DNA from: Chlamydiota bacterium
Lineage (GTDB): Bacteria > Chlamydiota > Chlamydiia > Chlamydiales > Parachlamydiaceae
Assembly (NCBI GenBank): GCA_013285965.1
Contig: JABDGQ010000003.1
Location: 72,332 to 136,331 of the forward strand
Reading direction: 5' to 3'
DNA: 64,000 nt
A program made the translations under genes and the position numbers. Shown here one piece after another: positions 35,620 to 43,575 of this stretch (position 1 is the stretch's first letter; every line of letters begins with the position of its first letter). The notes beneath the pieces were generated by a model. That model saw only the letters and a program-made list of their open reading frames with translations, was not told the origin of the DNA and ran no database searches.

Positions 35620-35788
35620 AACTCACCTTACGCATAATTTGAACAAATGATTTTTGACATAACCTAGGGCTATATATAAGGAGACAAATTGCAGCAAATA
35701 GCCTAAGCTCTTTGCAAAATGTGTCTCCTTTATAGATGGTTGCGGATAGGTACTAAAGGCACTCTTCAAATTGTGCGTGAGGTGAGTT
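35620..35788. repeat. Family B inverted-repeat element, copy B1 (MITE-like)
   Basis: This 169-base element starts AACTCACCTTACGCATAA and ends in its inverted match, flanked by ACT on both sides. The centre is a strong hairpin: AAGGAGACA...TTGCAGCAAA against TTTGCAAAATGTGTCTCCTT. Its right end touches the stop codon of the YtjA-like gene. Confidence 0.8.
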
Positions 35789-35789
35789 A

Positions 35790-35948
35790 CTAAGGTCTAT
35801 TCCTTCTAAAAAGGGAAATAACAAATAAGATCAGAAAAACAACAAACAATATGTAAGCTATATTGGTGGCTTCACTGGCAACTCCGCCCAATCCAAGTAA
35901 ACCAGCAATGATAGCAACTACTAAAAATGTTAATGCCCAATTAAGCAT
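35790..35948 (-). CDS. YtjA/DUF1328-family small membrane protein
   Basis: This 52-residue protein starts [19 protein letters not shown], continues with a second helix ([17 protein letters not shown]) and ends RRNRP. Length, two-helix layout and the GLLGLGG turn match the DUF1328/YtjA family, whose function is unknown. An AAGGAG ribosome-binding site lies 8 bases before the ATG. The gene sits between two family B elements, and its stop codon overlaps the flanking target duplication of copy B1. It is a small gene that length cut-offs would miss. Confidence 0.85.
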   Translation of the reverse strand: MLNWALTFLVVAIIAGLLGLGGVASEATNIAYILFVVFLILFVISLFRRNRP

Positions 35949-36066
35949 GATCTGACTCCTTTTTTTCTCCCTTCAAGCTATATAGAAAATGGCAAAAAAA
36001 ATAAAAATATTTCTGCAAAATGCTTTGTTATTTGCCTACAATCAGCTATTAATGAACATCTTACAT

Positions 36067-36235
36067 AACTCACTTTACGTATAATTTGAATAAGTGATTT
36101 TTGACATGGCCTATAGCTATATATAAGGAGACACATTGCAGCAAATAGCCTAAGCTCTTTGCAAAATTTATCTCCTTTATAGATGCTTTCGGATAGGTAC
36201 TAAAGGCGCTCTTCAAATTATGCGTAAGGTTAATT
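36067..36235. repeat. Family B inverted-repeat element, copy B2
   Basis: This copy has the same length (169 bases) and orientation as B1 and is nearly identical in the interior. ACAT occurs on both flanks. An apparent minus-strand reading frame at 36070-36321 lies mostly in this element and is not supported as a gene. Confidence 0.8.
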
Positions 36236-36363
36236 ACATAAAATAATATGTAGGTTTTTTTGATAAAAATTAGATTTACATAAAATAAATTTTTGATTAA
36301 ACACAAAGTGTAAGATGCCAAGGTGGCAGCTGATTATTATTTGCAATAAGTCTAGGAGAAAAT

Positions 36364-37410
36364 ATGAAAAAATTATTTGGTGTCATTGCGTTAGGCTCAG
36401 TATCATTGCTATCCGCAAATCAACCATATGGTTATAGCCAATCTTATGGTCAAAGGGCTTGTGCAAATGGTAATTGCGGTTATCAGCACAACGATTATTC
36501 ATATCAAGGATATCAAGGACCTTACCAAGGCCAAGGCCAAGGCTATCAACAAGATCAGTATCAACGACAGTATCAAGATGCCGGCTCATACGAGAGTCCT
36601 TACCAAAATCATGGTTACCAAGAATCACCTCGATATCAAAGACAAATGGAACGTCCAGTACAATCTCAAGGCGGATATTATCAACAAAATGATCAGCGCT
36701 TTCAAGATAATTCCCCCAATCAATATCAAAGACAAGAGCCTGTAAGAGTTTATCCTGATGCTCAGTGGAATAATCAATCTCAAAGAGTAGATTCAAGAGG
36801 TAATGATAGAGTAAGATACGAAGATAACAGAAGAAATGCCGATCAAGTTGGTGATCTACGTGTGGGCGCTGATCAAGACATTATCAAAAAAGTACAAGAT
36901 ACTGTTGCTCCAGGTATGTTCTCAAGAGGTTACCCAAATGTTTCTTTTGATGTTAGCAATGCTGTTGTAACTTTAAAAGGCTCTGTTGATTCGCAAGATG
37001 ATAAAGTTAAAATCGAAGATAGCGTAAAGAAAATCAAAGGTGTTAGACAGGTTAATAATCAGCTCACAGTAGTTGGCAAGCAAGTAGCTTACAATGATGG
37101 TGCTTACTCAAAGAGTGAGACAACATACGGGAATAATGATAATCCAAAAATGCGCGATGCACAAAAAAATTATCCTCAAGATGTAGGTTTTACTGAAGCT
37201 GATAAGTTACTAAACGCCAAAGTTCGTGAAAAAATCAGCGATGGTTGGTTTACTAATAGTTTTGAGACTATTACATTAAAAACAAACAATGGTGTTGTTA
37301 CCATTATTGGTGTTGTTGATTCTAGCGATGATATCCGAAAAATCAATGATAAATTAAAAGATGTTGATGGTGTTAAAGCTGTAAACAACCAATTATCTCT
37401 TAAAAAGTAA
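36364..37410 (+). CDS. Exported BON-domain protein with Gln/Tyr/Gly-rich region
   Basis: The 348-residue protein has a signal peptide (MKKLFGVIALGSVSLLSA). A low-complexity segment rich in Gln, Tyr, Gly, Asn and Arg follows (about residues 20-140, with repeats such as YQGYQGPYQ and QYQRQ). Two BON domains follow at about 165-232 (ending KIKGVRQVNNQLTV) and 280-347 (ending DVDGVKAVNNQLSL). BON domains bind phospholipids or envelope components, as in OsmY, so a periplasmic envelope-stress role is likely. The Q/Y-rich part resembles adhesive or phase-separating sequences. An AGGAG ribosome-binding site precedes the ATG. Confidence 0.85.
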   Translation: MKKLFGVIALGSVSLLSANQPYGYSQSYGQRACANGNCGYQHNDYSYQGYQGPYQGQGQGYQQDQYQRQYQDAGSYESPYQNHGYQESPRYQRQMERPVQSQGGYYQQNDQRFQDNSPNQYQRQEPVRVYPDAQWNNQSQRVDSRGNDRVRYEDNRRNADQVGDLRVGADQDIIKKVQDTVAPGMFSRGYPNVSFDVSNAVVTLKGSVDSQDDKVKIEDSVKKIKGVRQVNNQLTVVGKQVAYNDGAYSKSETTYGNNDNPKMRDAQKNYPQDVGFTEADKLLNAKVREKISDGWFTNSFETITLKTNNGVVTIIGVVDSSDDIRKINDKLKDVDGVKAVNNQLSLKK

Positions 37411-37427
37411 GTGTAATCTTTAATTTT

Positions 37428-37475
37428 GGGACTTTCTTTATCAAGAAAGTCTCAAAAAAATATTTTTTGTTTTTT
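37428..37475 (+). terminator. Rho-independent terminator after the BON-domain gene
   Basis: GGGACTTTCTT and AAGAAAGTCTC form an 11-bp stem (one G-T pair) with a TATC loop, 18 bases after the stop codon. A-rich then T-rich sequence (ATTTTTTGTTTTTT) follows. Confidence 0.75.
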
Positions 37476-37506
37476 ATATGATTTTCTAAGTTATTTAGGA
37501 GGGAAT

Positions 37507-37659
37507 ATGCCTTTAAAAAAAGGGACAAGCAAAAAAACTATTAGTGATAATATACGCACAGAAGTGCATCATGGGAAGCCTCAAAAACAAGCTGTTGCCA
37601 TTGCTCTTAGCGAAGCTCGCCGCTCAGGAGCAAAGATTCCAAAAAAATCAGATTCTTAA
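37507..37659 (+). CDS. Small basic protein (DUF6496-like)
   Basis: This 50-residue protein starts [17 protein letters not shown] and contains [25 protein letters not shown]. That pattern occurs in many short bacterial and phage proteins of unknown function. It is strongly basic and may bind nucleic acid. The ATG at 37507 follows an excellent TTAGGAGGGA ribosome-binding site, so the longer upstream frame is not used. The family is familiar, but no function is established. A family A fragment begins one base after its stop codon. Confidence 0.75.
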   Translation: MPLKKGTSKKTISDNIRTEVHHGKPQKQAVAIALSEARRSGAKIPKKSDS

Positions 37660-37700
37660 TAGACTTTTTTCGAAACCACATTTATTTGTTAAAATTGCCA
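37660..37700. repeat. Family A element fragment (one end)
   Basis: TAGACTTTTTTCGAAAC is followed by CACATTTATTTGTTAAAATTG, matching the right end of full copies in inverted orientation. The rest of the element is missing. Confidence 0.65.
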
Positions 37701-37792
37701 TCCTCATATAGCTAGTCTATAGCTATTCATCTTCCCAAAAATCACTTTATTTTATACCATCTCAATATATTTTAATTTATCAGGCTGTAGCT

Positions 37793-39067
37793 ATGACATA
37801 TTCGTTACCACCGGGTGTTTTTGATATTATTCCAGAAGACACTCAAGAACCATGGAAAAGCACTTATCTGTGGAATTATGTTGAAGATATCATACGGAAT
37901 ATAGCCTCTCTTTACGGCTACCAAGAAATTCGCACTCCCATTTTAGAGCATGTTCAGTTGTTTCAACGTGGTGTGGGCGCTACTACTGATGTCGTTTCTA
38001 AAGAGATGTACACATTCAAGGATCGTGGCGATCGAACGCTTGCGCTTAGACCAGAAGGTACGGCCCCGGCTATGCGTGCTTTAATTGAACATCATTTGCC
38101 AATGCCTCAAAAATTATTTTATATTGCTCCCATGTTTCGTTATGAAAGATCACAGGCCGGCCGTTATCGTCAGCATCATCAATTTGGTGCCGAAGCCGTT
38201 GGACATGCTACGTCTGAGCAAGATGGTGAAATCATTGATTTTCTCTACTCAGTTTACCAACGATTAGGTTTAAAAAAGCTTAGTTTAAACATTAACACAC
38301 TTGGCGATGCCAAAGCTAGATCAGATTTTCGTCAAGCTTTAATAACGTATCTAACGCCGCACCTCTCATCACTTTCAACAGAAAGTCAAAATCGCTTAAC
38401 GGTTAATCCTTTACGCATTTTAGATTCTAAAGATCCACGTGATCGACTTTTAGTGGCGCAAGCTCCTTCTATATTAGACTTTATCGATAGCTATGCGCGC
38501 GATCGCTTTGAATCCCTACTGCAGTTGCTTAATCTCTTAAAAATTCCCTATCAAATTAATCCATTGCTAGTGCGTGGATTGGATTATTATAATCAAATGG
38601 TTTTTGAAGTTGTGGCAGGTGAGTTAGGCGCTCAAAACAGTGTTGGTGGAGGAGGAAGGTACGACGGTTTGCTTGGAACTCTGGGCGGACAAGATACACC
38701 AGCAGTTGGTTTTGGTACGGGGATTGAAAGAATAATACAAACAATGCTCCAGCAACAAGTTCAATTACCAGAGGTTGTGCATCCACAAATATTTTTAATT
38801 GGATTAGGAAATGCTGCTAAACAATTTTGTTATCAACTGCTGCATGAGTTACGACAAAATAATATTGTTGCGCAAATGGATTTTAGCGATAAAAAAATAG
38901 GCAAAATTTTGACCTACGCCAATCAACAACAGGTAGAATATGTAGCTATTATTGGTGATAATGAAATAAACGCTAATGAAATTAATCTCAAAGAGATGAA
39001 AAGTGGTCATCAAACTACATTACCGTTATCTGAGGTGTTGTCTTTTTTTATAAAAAACAATAACTAA
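37793..39067 (+). CDS. hisS: Histidyl-tRNA synthetase
   Basis: This 424-residue class II synthetase charges tRNA-His. It shows LPPGVFDIIPED at the start, motif 1 around YGYQEIRTPILE, and TLALRPEGTAPAMRAL. Motif 2 is FRYERSQAGRYRQHHQFGAEAVG. The histidine-specific LVRGLDYYNQMVFEV and motif 3 GFGTGIERI follow, then the C-terminal anticodon domain. No strong ribosome-binding site is seen before the ATG. In Chlamydia trachomatis hisS is followed by aspS, then mip (recalled). Here mip follows directly. Confidence 0.97.
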   Translation: MTYSLPPGVFDIIPEDTQEPWKSTYLWNYVEDIIRNIASLYGYQEIRTPILEHVQLFQRGVGATTDVVSKEMYTFKDRGDRTLALRPEGTAPAMRALIEHHLPMPQKLFYIAPMFRYERSQAGRYRQHHQFGAEAVGHATSEQDGEIIDFLYSVYQRLGLKKLSLNINTLGDAKARSDFRQALITYLTPHLSSLSTESQNRLTVNPLRILDSKDPRDRLLVAQAPSILDFIDSYARDRFESLLQLLNLLKIPYQINPLLVRGLDYYNQMVFEVVAGELGAQNSVGGGGRYDGLLGTLGGQDTPAVGFGTGIERIIQTMLQQQVQLPEVVHPQIFLIGLGNAAKQFCYQLLHELRQNNIVAQMDFSDKKIGKILTYANQQQVEYVAIIGDNEINANEINLKEMKSGHQTTLPLSEVLSFFIKNNN

Positions 39068-39189
39068 GGGTATAACTGTAAGATTATCATAGAATTGTAG
39101 AGAAGCCCCTATAAGCAGCAATTTCCTTGAACTTAATTGTTAAGATAAACTAAATTGACATTTGTTTTTTTAAATCGGAGGTTGAATTT

Positions 39190-40044
39190 ATGTTAAAAAA
39201 TAAAAAATTGATTACTTTGACTAGTCTTGGAATGTTGCTTGGCTATTGTGCCTTACAAGCTAATAGTGCTGTAACAGCTCCAGTTGCTACTGACGCTAAA
39301 GTGAGTACTACAGCACAGGCGCAAGATTCTAAAACGGTACCACTGGATATGAAAAAATTATCCGAGGCATTTGGTCATTTTATTGGGAGAAATTTAAAAT
39401 CACCTGGTTTGGCTTTTGATATGGAAAGTGTCATTAAAGGTATTAGAGCTGGTGTTAACGGCGAACCAGCACCGCTTAGCGACAAAGAATATGAAGAGAT
39501 GATGACTGCTGTGCAAGAGAAAGCTTTTAAAGAAATGTCGAGCGCTAACCTTAAGGCTGCTAATGACTTTTTAGAAAAAAATCGCACAGAACAAGGTGTT
39601 TTGGAGATTGTCCCAGGAAAATTACAATATTTGATTTTAAATCAAGGTACTGGTGCGGTGGTTGAGCAACATGCTTCCCCGCAAATCCATTATACTGGTA
39701 AATATCATGATGGTACAGTCTTTAGCACCTCTGAAGAAATGGGTGGACCGATCACTATTCCATTAGATCAGACAATACCAGGCTTTAGTAAAGGTATTCT
39801 TGGTATGAAAGAAGGGGAAAAACGTCGTCTGTTTGTCCATCCTGATTTAGGATATGGGACAACTGGTCAATTGCCACCTAATGAATTACTTGTATTTGAT
39901 ATTGAATTAGTGAAAGCTAATGCACCTGAGAGCAAACAAAAAGGGGCTGTTAATCCTTTAGATCAAGATGAAGATTTTGATGATGATAGTCTCTATTTAG
40001 ATGAAGAAGAAGAAGCCGCACATAGTGCTGAGAAAAAGAAATAA
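39190..40044 (+). CDS. mip: Exported FKBP-type peptidyl-prolyl isomerase (Mip-like)
   Basis: The 284-residue protein has a signal peptide (about 1-25). An N-terminal helical dimerisation domain of Mip/FkpA type follows (FGHFIGRNLKSPGL). A C-terminal FKBP domain is then visible (IHYTGKYHDGTVFSTS, IPGFSKGILGMKEGEKRRLFVHPDLGYG, LPPNELLVFDIELV). A highly acidic tail (DEDFDDDSLYLDEEEEA) is unusual. It catalyses proline isomerisation in the periplasm or at the surface. Chlamydial Mip is a known surface-associated lipoprotein, but here the Cys in LLGYC is a poor lipobox, so lipidation is uncertain. Confidence 0.92.
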   Translation: MLKNKKLITLTSLGMLLGYCALQANSAVTAPVATDAKVSTTAQAQDSKTVPLDMKKLSEAFGHFIGRNLKSPGLAFDMESVIKGIRAGVNGEPAPLSDKEYEEMMTAVQEKAFKEMSSANLKAANDFLEKNRTEQGVLEIVPGKLQYLILNQGTGAVVEQHASPQIHYTGKYHDGTVFSTSEEMGGPITIPLDQTIPGFSKGILGMKEGEKRRLFVHPDLGYGTTGQLPPNELLVFDIELVKANAPESKQKGAVNPLDQDEDFDDDSLYLDEEEEAAHSAEKKK

Positions 40045-40058
40045 AAACTTCCTATTCA

Positions 40059-40085
40059 CCCCTGATGCAATTTAGCCATCAGGGG
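40059..40085. terminator. Hairpin between convergent mip and trxA
   Basis: CCCCTGATG and CATCAGGGG form a perfect 9-bp GC-rich stem between the two converging genes. There is no long T run, but the position fits a shared terminator. Confidence 0.6.
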
Positions 40086-40147
40086 CTTGACAACTTTTCA
40101 GTTTTGATAATTTTAATAAATAACTTGTAGGTTTAAGTTTTTATTGT

Positions 40148-40471
40148 TTAAGCACTAGCAGTTTCGATTAGATTAAGCAAATAATCAAAATCTTTCACGC
40201 CTACTATTCTTTTCAATTCTTTCCCATCTTTAAATAAAATAAGTGTCGGTACCGATGTAATCTGCAATTTTTGTGAAACTTGCGGCGCTTGATCGATATC
40301 AAGTTTTGCAACTTTAGCTTTGCCTTGTACGTGTCCAGCAAGTTTTTCCACAATAGGGGCAATCATGCGACATGGCCCACACCAAGTGGCATGAAAATCA
40401 ACTAGTGTCAAACCTTGAGCGATACTTTTTTGAAAATTTTCATCTGTTAGATGAACTAATTGGTCGGTCAT
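40148..40471 (-). CDS. trxA: Thioredoxin
   Basis: The 107-residue protein-disulfide reductase has the active site ATWCGPCRM and the cis-Pro loop SVPTLILFKDG. The ATG at 40471 follows an AAAAGGAG ribosome-binding site. A longer frame upstream runs into a repeat element and is not expected to be translated. A full family A element ends 18 bases before the start, so the native promoter must lie beyond or inside it. As recalled from Chlamydia, trxA lies near mip with a SpoU gene between them. That gene is absent at this site. Confidence 0.97.
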   Translation of the reverse strand: MTDQLVHLTDENFQKSIAQGLTLVDFHATWCGPCRMIAPIVEKLAGHVQGKAKVAKLDIDQAPQVSQKLQITSVPTLILFKDGKELKRIVGVKDFDYLLNLIETASA

Positions 40472-40489
40472 AGATTCTCCTTTTAAGAA

Positions 40490-40651
40490 TAGACTTCTTT
40501 GAAAACTGGCTTTTTTTGGAAAAATTGATATTTTTTGAGTAGATTTGATTCCAAATTTTAAGAGCATATTGGCAATATGATCGAAAATTTGGGATTAAAG
40601 ATGCCAAAAAAGACAATTTTAACAAATAAATGTAGTTTCGAAAGAAGTCTA
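40490..40651. repeat. Family A inverted-repeat element, best-preserved copy A4
   Basis: This 162-base copy has nearly perfect termini: TAGACTTCTTTGAAAAC at one end and GTTTCGAAAGAAGTCTA at the other, both ending in TA. There is no coding capacity for a transposase. It lies directly upstream of the trxA ribosome-binding site. Confidence 0.82.
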
Positions 40652-40752
40652 ATATTTTTTAATCTTTTGTCAATTTATTCTATCCGTAAATCCTTTTTTT
40701 GCCCAGAAAGATAAACCTAATTTTTGGTTCCTTATGCATAAATCTCTAGCGT

Positions 40753-42957
40753 TTAATGCTCAATTCTACTCAAGCAAAGATGATGCTGCTCATCAAAACT
40801 ATACTGCCACTCCCAAGTAGGGTGTGCTAGGGATTTACATTCACTTTCGAGCTTTCCACTTGTGTTATTATATATTACCATACGATGAAAGGGGGGCACT
40901 TCAAAATAATGATTTCCTGTCAATAGCACATCTGTAGCGAAAAACTCTGCTCCCTCATTTAATACAATATGGACAGATTCGGTGTGGACAATCTCATTTT
41001 TCCACAACTGCGTGAGTGTCGCTGTGGCCATACCTAAATTGGCAATAGTAACGCGCCTTAGTGTGCATCTACATTCACCTCCATAATGCAAATAGCCTTC
41101 TTTTGTAAGCTTTGCTGTTGTATGCTTTCCTAGGGGTGCTGTAGCTTGTATGTGTAGACTGCCATCAACAACTAAATCTTCTATGTCGACTTCGGCAATT
41201 TCCAATTGCACTTCCGCTTTCAAACTTAAGCGCCCGCGTCGAATTTTTTGTTTAATAATTGAATATAGTGGTCCCAAACCTGGATGAAAAAGGACAATAC
41301 AAGAAGGTCCCGTTTTTAAGTATTCATCCAAACTGCTCCAAGTGGGTAATTGAAAACCACAATTTTGTAATAATTCATGATTATTACTTAGTAAATCATA
41401 ATAAGCTTGTTCAGGTGTGTTGTTTAGCGATTGACCATTTTTATAGCTATTTTTAGTAGTTGAAATAGTTTTAATCCGTTTTTGATAAACAATAAACGTT
41501 GGCAAGACTTTTTGACACTCCTCGGGAGTCAAAGGTTTTATTGAATGACTAGTTAAACAGTCGGCAATATTTTGCATTGTTGATTCTAGTCGACCTCCAG
41601 CTATGTGAGACTGCACACCATTAGCATCAATAAAGTTTACTTGCGATTTCATATTAATGAGTTGGCCCGGAATGGGACATATTTTAATCGCTTTTTTAAT
41701 CGCAGAAATAGAGGCAAATAAAATATTGGTGTTAGCGGGGTACATGGAAAAAGGACTGTTTGGGGTCATCGGCGTTTCTGGTATGCCACGCTGTTCCAGT
41801 TCAGTGTATTCAATGTTTGTTAAACAATATTCATAATTAGAAGCATTATTCTTCTCCACAACGACGTCGACCCCTTCTGAGCTGTTTAATAAGCGCTCCG
41901 TCGAAAGAAAGCCAAAAGACTTTTCTTGTTCTATGCCAATGCCAAGCAGGGCTAATAAAGAACAATCCAAACCACCCAAAGGATTGTTAATTTGTCTGAC
42001 TAAGCAATATTTTCGTTTACGTTCTTCTAACCAATTAAAGACTCCTTGTTCTTCCGCCAACTTCCAGATCACTCCATGGCCCGAAGGTTTTGAAGTTAAT
42101 TTTAATGGGCCACTGAGCGACCAATGTCCTGCTTCTGTAATAACGGGTACGAGTGGTTGTAGAAAAAAATAAATGTTTTCTTTGTTCATTCCAAACCAAT
42201 GGCCATTTTGGCAAACATTTAAGATATGAACATGGTTATTTTTTTCTACCGAAGTCATAAAAACTATCGGCGTATTTAGTTGTTTTTTAAATAGCTTATA
42301 AAAAAGATATTCGCGGGCTTGAATATCGCGAATGAGACCCTCTAATAAAGTTCGCCCCAAAAAGGGGAGTAAGGCGGCTGGCAATGATTCACCGGTTTTA
42401 CTATCGATCCATCCCAAGCGATCTCCGGCACCACCAATTGGATAAAGATCGGCGATATATTCTAAGTGTTCAATACCATAGCGGATAGCTGCTCTTACAG
42501 TCATATCTTCATTATCCAAATGCAATCCAATTGGATAAAGATAATTAACCCCCTCAAGCTTATTATGCTGCTCTGTTTTACGCTCTACAATCATTTTTAA
42601 AACTGAGCAATGATAACCAATAATACCGCCCATATATTTATAAAAAAGTTCTAAATCAAGCAATTCATCTAGCAATGAATGTAATGGTTCCCAGAACTGA
42701 TCAACCAAATGTTTGCTATTGAAAATGATGGGCCCTTCTCCAATAGCAATTACTGCTTTAACCACGTAAGCGGCTTCAGGATTTAGCTGCACAATGAATT
42801 TGGATATTATGCCATCGGTGGATAAATACTCTTGTACCAGCGGCTCTTTGTCAAGCAGTAAATTTTTCTCAGCATAACTGTTTGATTTAATAATTTTTGG
42901 CACCAATCCATTTAAACGCTGGAGGGTGTCTTGTATTTGAGTAATTAGCTCTGCCAT
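40753..42957 (-). CDS. UDPGP-family nucleotidyltransferase, plant UGP3-like
   Basis: The 734-residue protein has a nucleotidyltransferase core: GGAGDRLGWIDSKTGESLPA from residue 175, GRTLLEGLIRDIQAREY, MTSVEKNNHVHI, KPSGHGVIWKLA at 290-301 and RQINNPLGGLD at 321-331. The core and the beta-rich C-terminal part (DGSLHIQA, GAEFFATDVLLTGNHYFEVP) run collinear with what I recall of plant plastid UGP3. That enzyme makes UDP-glucose for sulfolipid synthesis. The likely reaction is UTP plus a sugar 1-phosphate giving UDP-sugar. The native substrate is unknown. It is a single gene, with family B copy B3 upstream. No signal peptide is seen. Confidence 0.8.
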   Translation of the reverse strand: MAELITQIQDTLQRLNGLVPKIIKSNSYAEKNLLLDKEPLVQEYLSTDGIISKFIVQLNPEAAYVVKAVIAIGEGPIIFNSKHLVDQFWEPLHSLLDELLDLELFYKYMGGIIGYHCSVLKMIVERKTEQHNKLEGVNYLYPIGLHLDNEDMTVRAAIRYGIEHLEYIADLYPIGGAGDRLGWIDSKTGESLPAALLPFLGRTLLEGLIRDIQAREYLFYKLFKKQLNTPIVFMTSVEKNNHVHILNVCQNGHWFGMNKENIYFFLQPLVPVITEAGHWSLSGPLKLTSKPSGHGVIWKLAEEQGVFNWLEERKRKYCLVRQINNPLGGLDCSLLALLGIGIEQEKSFGFLSTERLLNSSEGVDVVVEKNNASNYEYCLTNIEYTELEQRGIPETPMTPNSPFSMYPANTNILFASISAIKKAIKICPIPGQLINMKSQVNFIDANGVQSHIAGGRLESTMQNIADCLTSHSIKPLTPEECQKVLPTFIVYQKRIKTISTTKNSYKNGQSLNNTPEQAYYDLLSNNHELLQNCGFQLPTWSSLDEYLKTGPSCIVLFHPGLGPLYSIIKQKIRRGRLSLKAEVQLEIAEVDIEDLVVDGSLHIQATAPLGKHTTAKLTKEGYLHYGGECRCTLRRVTIANLGMATATLTQLWKNEIVHTESVHIVLNEGAEFFATDVLLTGNHYFEVPPFHRMVIYNNTSGKLESECKSLAHPTWEWQYSFDEQHHLCLSRIEH

Positions 42958-43085
42958 GCAACCTTTATAAATTTAAGATAAACACGTTAAGGTTATTATC
43001 GATATGTGGCAGCTAAAAAGTTTTAAGTTAAGCAAAACACTCATAATTTTTTATGTGTGTTTTGCACTTTATCGTGATATTTTAT

Positions 43086-43269
43086 AACTCACCTTACACA
43101 TAATTTGAAGAGTGCCTTTAGTACCTATCTGCAGCTACCTATTCTGCAGCTACCTATAGAGGAGACACATTTTGCAAAGAGCTTAGGCTATTTGCTGCAA
43201 TGTGTCTCCTTATATATAGCTCTAGGATATGTCAAAAATCACTTGTTAAAATTATGTGTAAGGTAAGTT
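43086..43269. repeat. Family B element, copy B3, inverted and with internal duplication
   Basis: This copy is in the opposite orientation to B1 and B2, 184 bases long and flanked by TAT on both sides. The extra 15 bases come from a tandem duplication of GCAGCTACCTAT near 43131-43160. It fills most of the 348-base gap between the UGP3-like and SWIB genes. Confidence 0.8.
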
Positions 43270-43305
43270 TATAAGATATCGCGTTAGAGATAAAGAACAA
43301 TAATT

Positions 43306-43575
43306 TTAATCTCGTTCTGAAATATGCTTGGCCACTTGTCGAGTCATTTCAAACATACTGATCACATGGGTGGAACCGAGCACTGCTGCTAATACGGGAT
43401 CTGGTTTAATATTGCGCTTGTCAGAGGGGTCTTGCAAGTTTTTTTCTTTAATATAAGCCCATAACGATTTAGTAACTTCTGTGCGCGGCATAGGATTAGA
43501 TCCTACAATCTTAGCAAGGGCATCGCTGACCTTCACGTCGCGCATAAAAGCTGAATTTTTACTATTTTTTGTCAT
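43306..43575 (-). CDS. SWIB/MDM2-domain protein
   Basis: The 89-residue protein is almost entirely one SWIB domain: SDALAKIVGSNPMPRTEVTKSLWAYIKEKNLQDPSDKRNIKPD, followed by the helical end HVISMFEMTRQVAKHI. SWIB domains are typical of eukaryotic chromatin factors. In bacteria they are characteristic of Chlamydiae, where they occur alone or fused to topoisomerase I (recalled). A DNA- or chromatin-associated role in the developmental cycle has been suggested. Its neighbourhood with lpxG-ispD-truA matches the recalled Chlamydia trachomatis order. Confidence 0.93.
   Translation of the reverse strand: MTKNSKNSAFMRDVKVSDALAKIVGSNPMPRTEVTKSLWAYIKEKNLQDPSDKRNIKPDPVLAAVLGSTHVISMFEMTRQVAKHISERD

Noticed and set aside
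36070..36321. Minus-strand reading frame of 83 codons
   Set aside because: Most of it lies in family B element B2 and it has no recognisable protein features.
36383..36796. Overlapping frames on both strands in the Q/Y-rich region
   Set aside because: They arise from the repetitive CAA/TAT composition of the BON-protein gene. Only the frame with signal peptide and BON domains is credible.
40471..40567. N-terminal extension of thioredoxin
   Set aside because: The extra 32 codons come from the repeat element. The ATG at 40471 has a good ribosome-binding site and gives the standard length.
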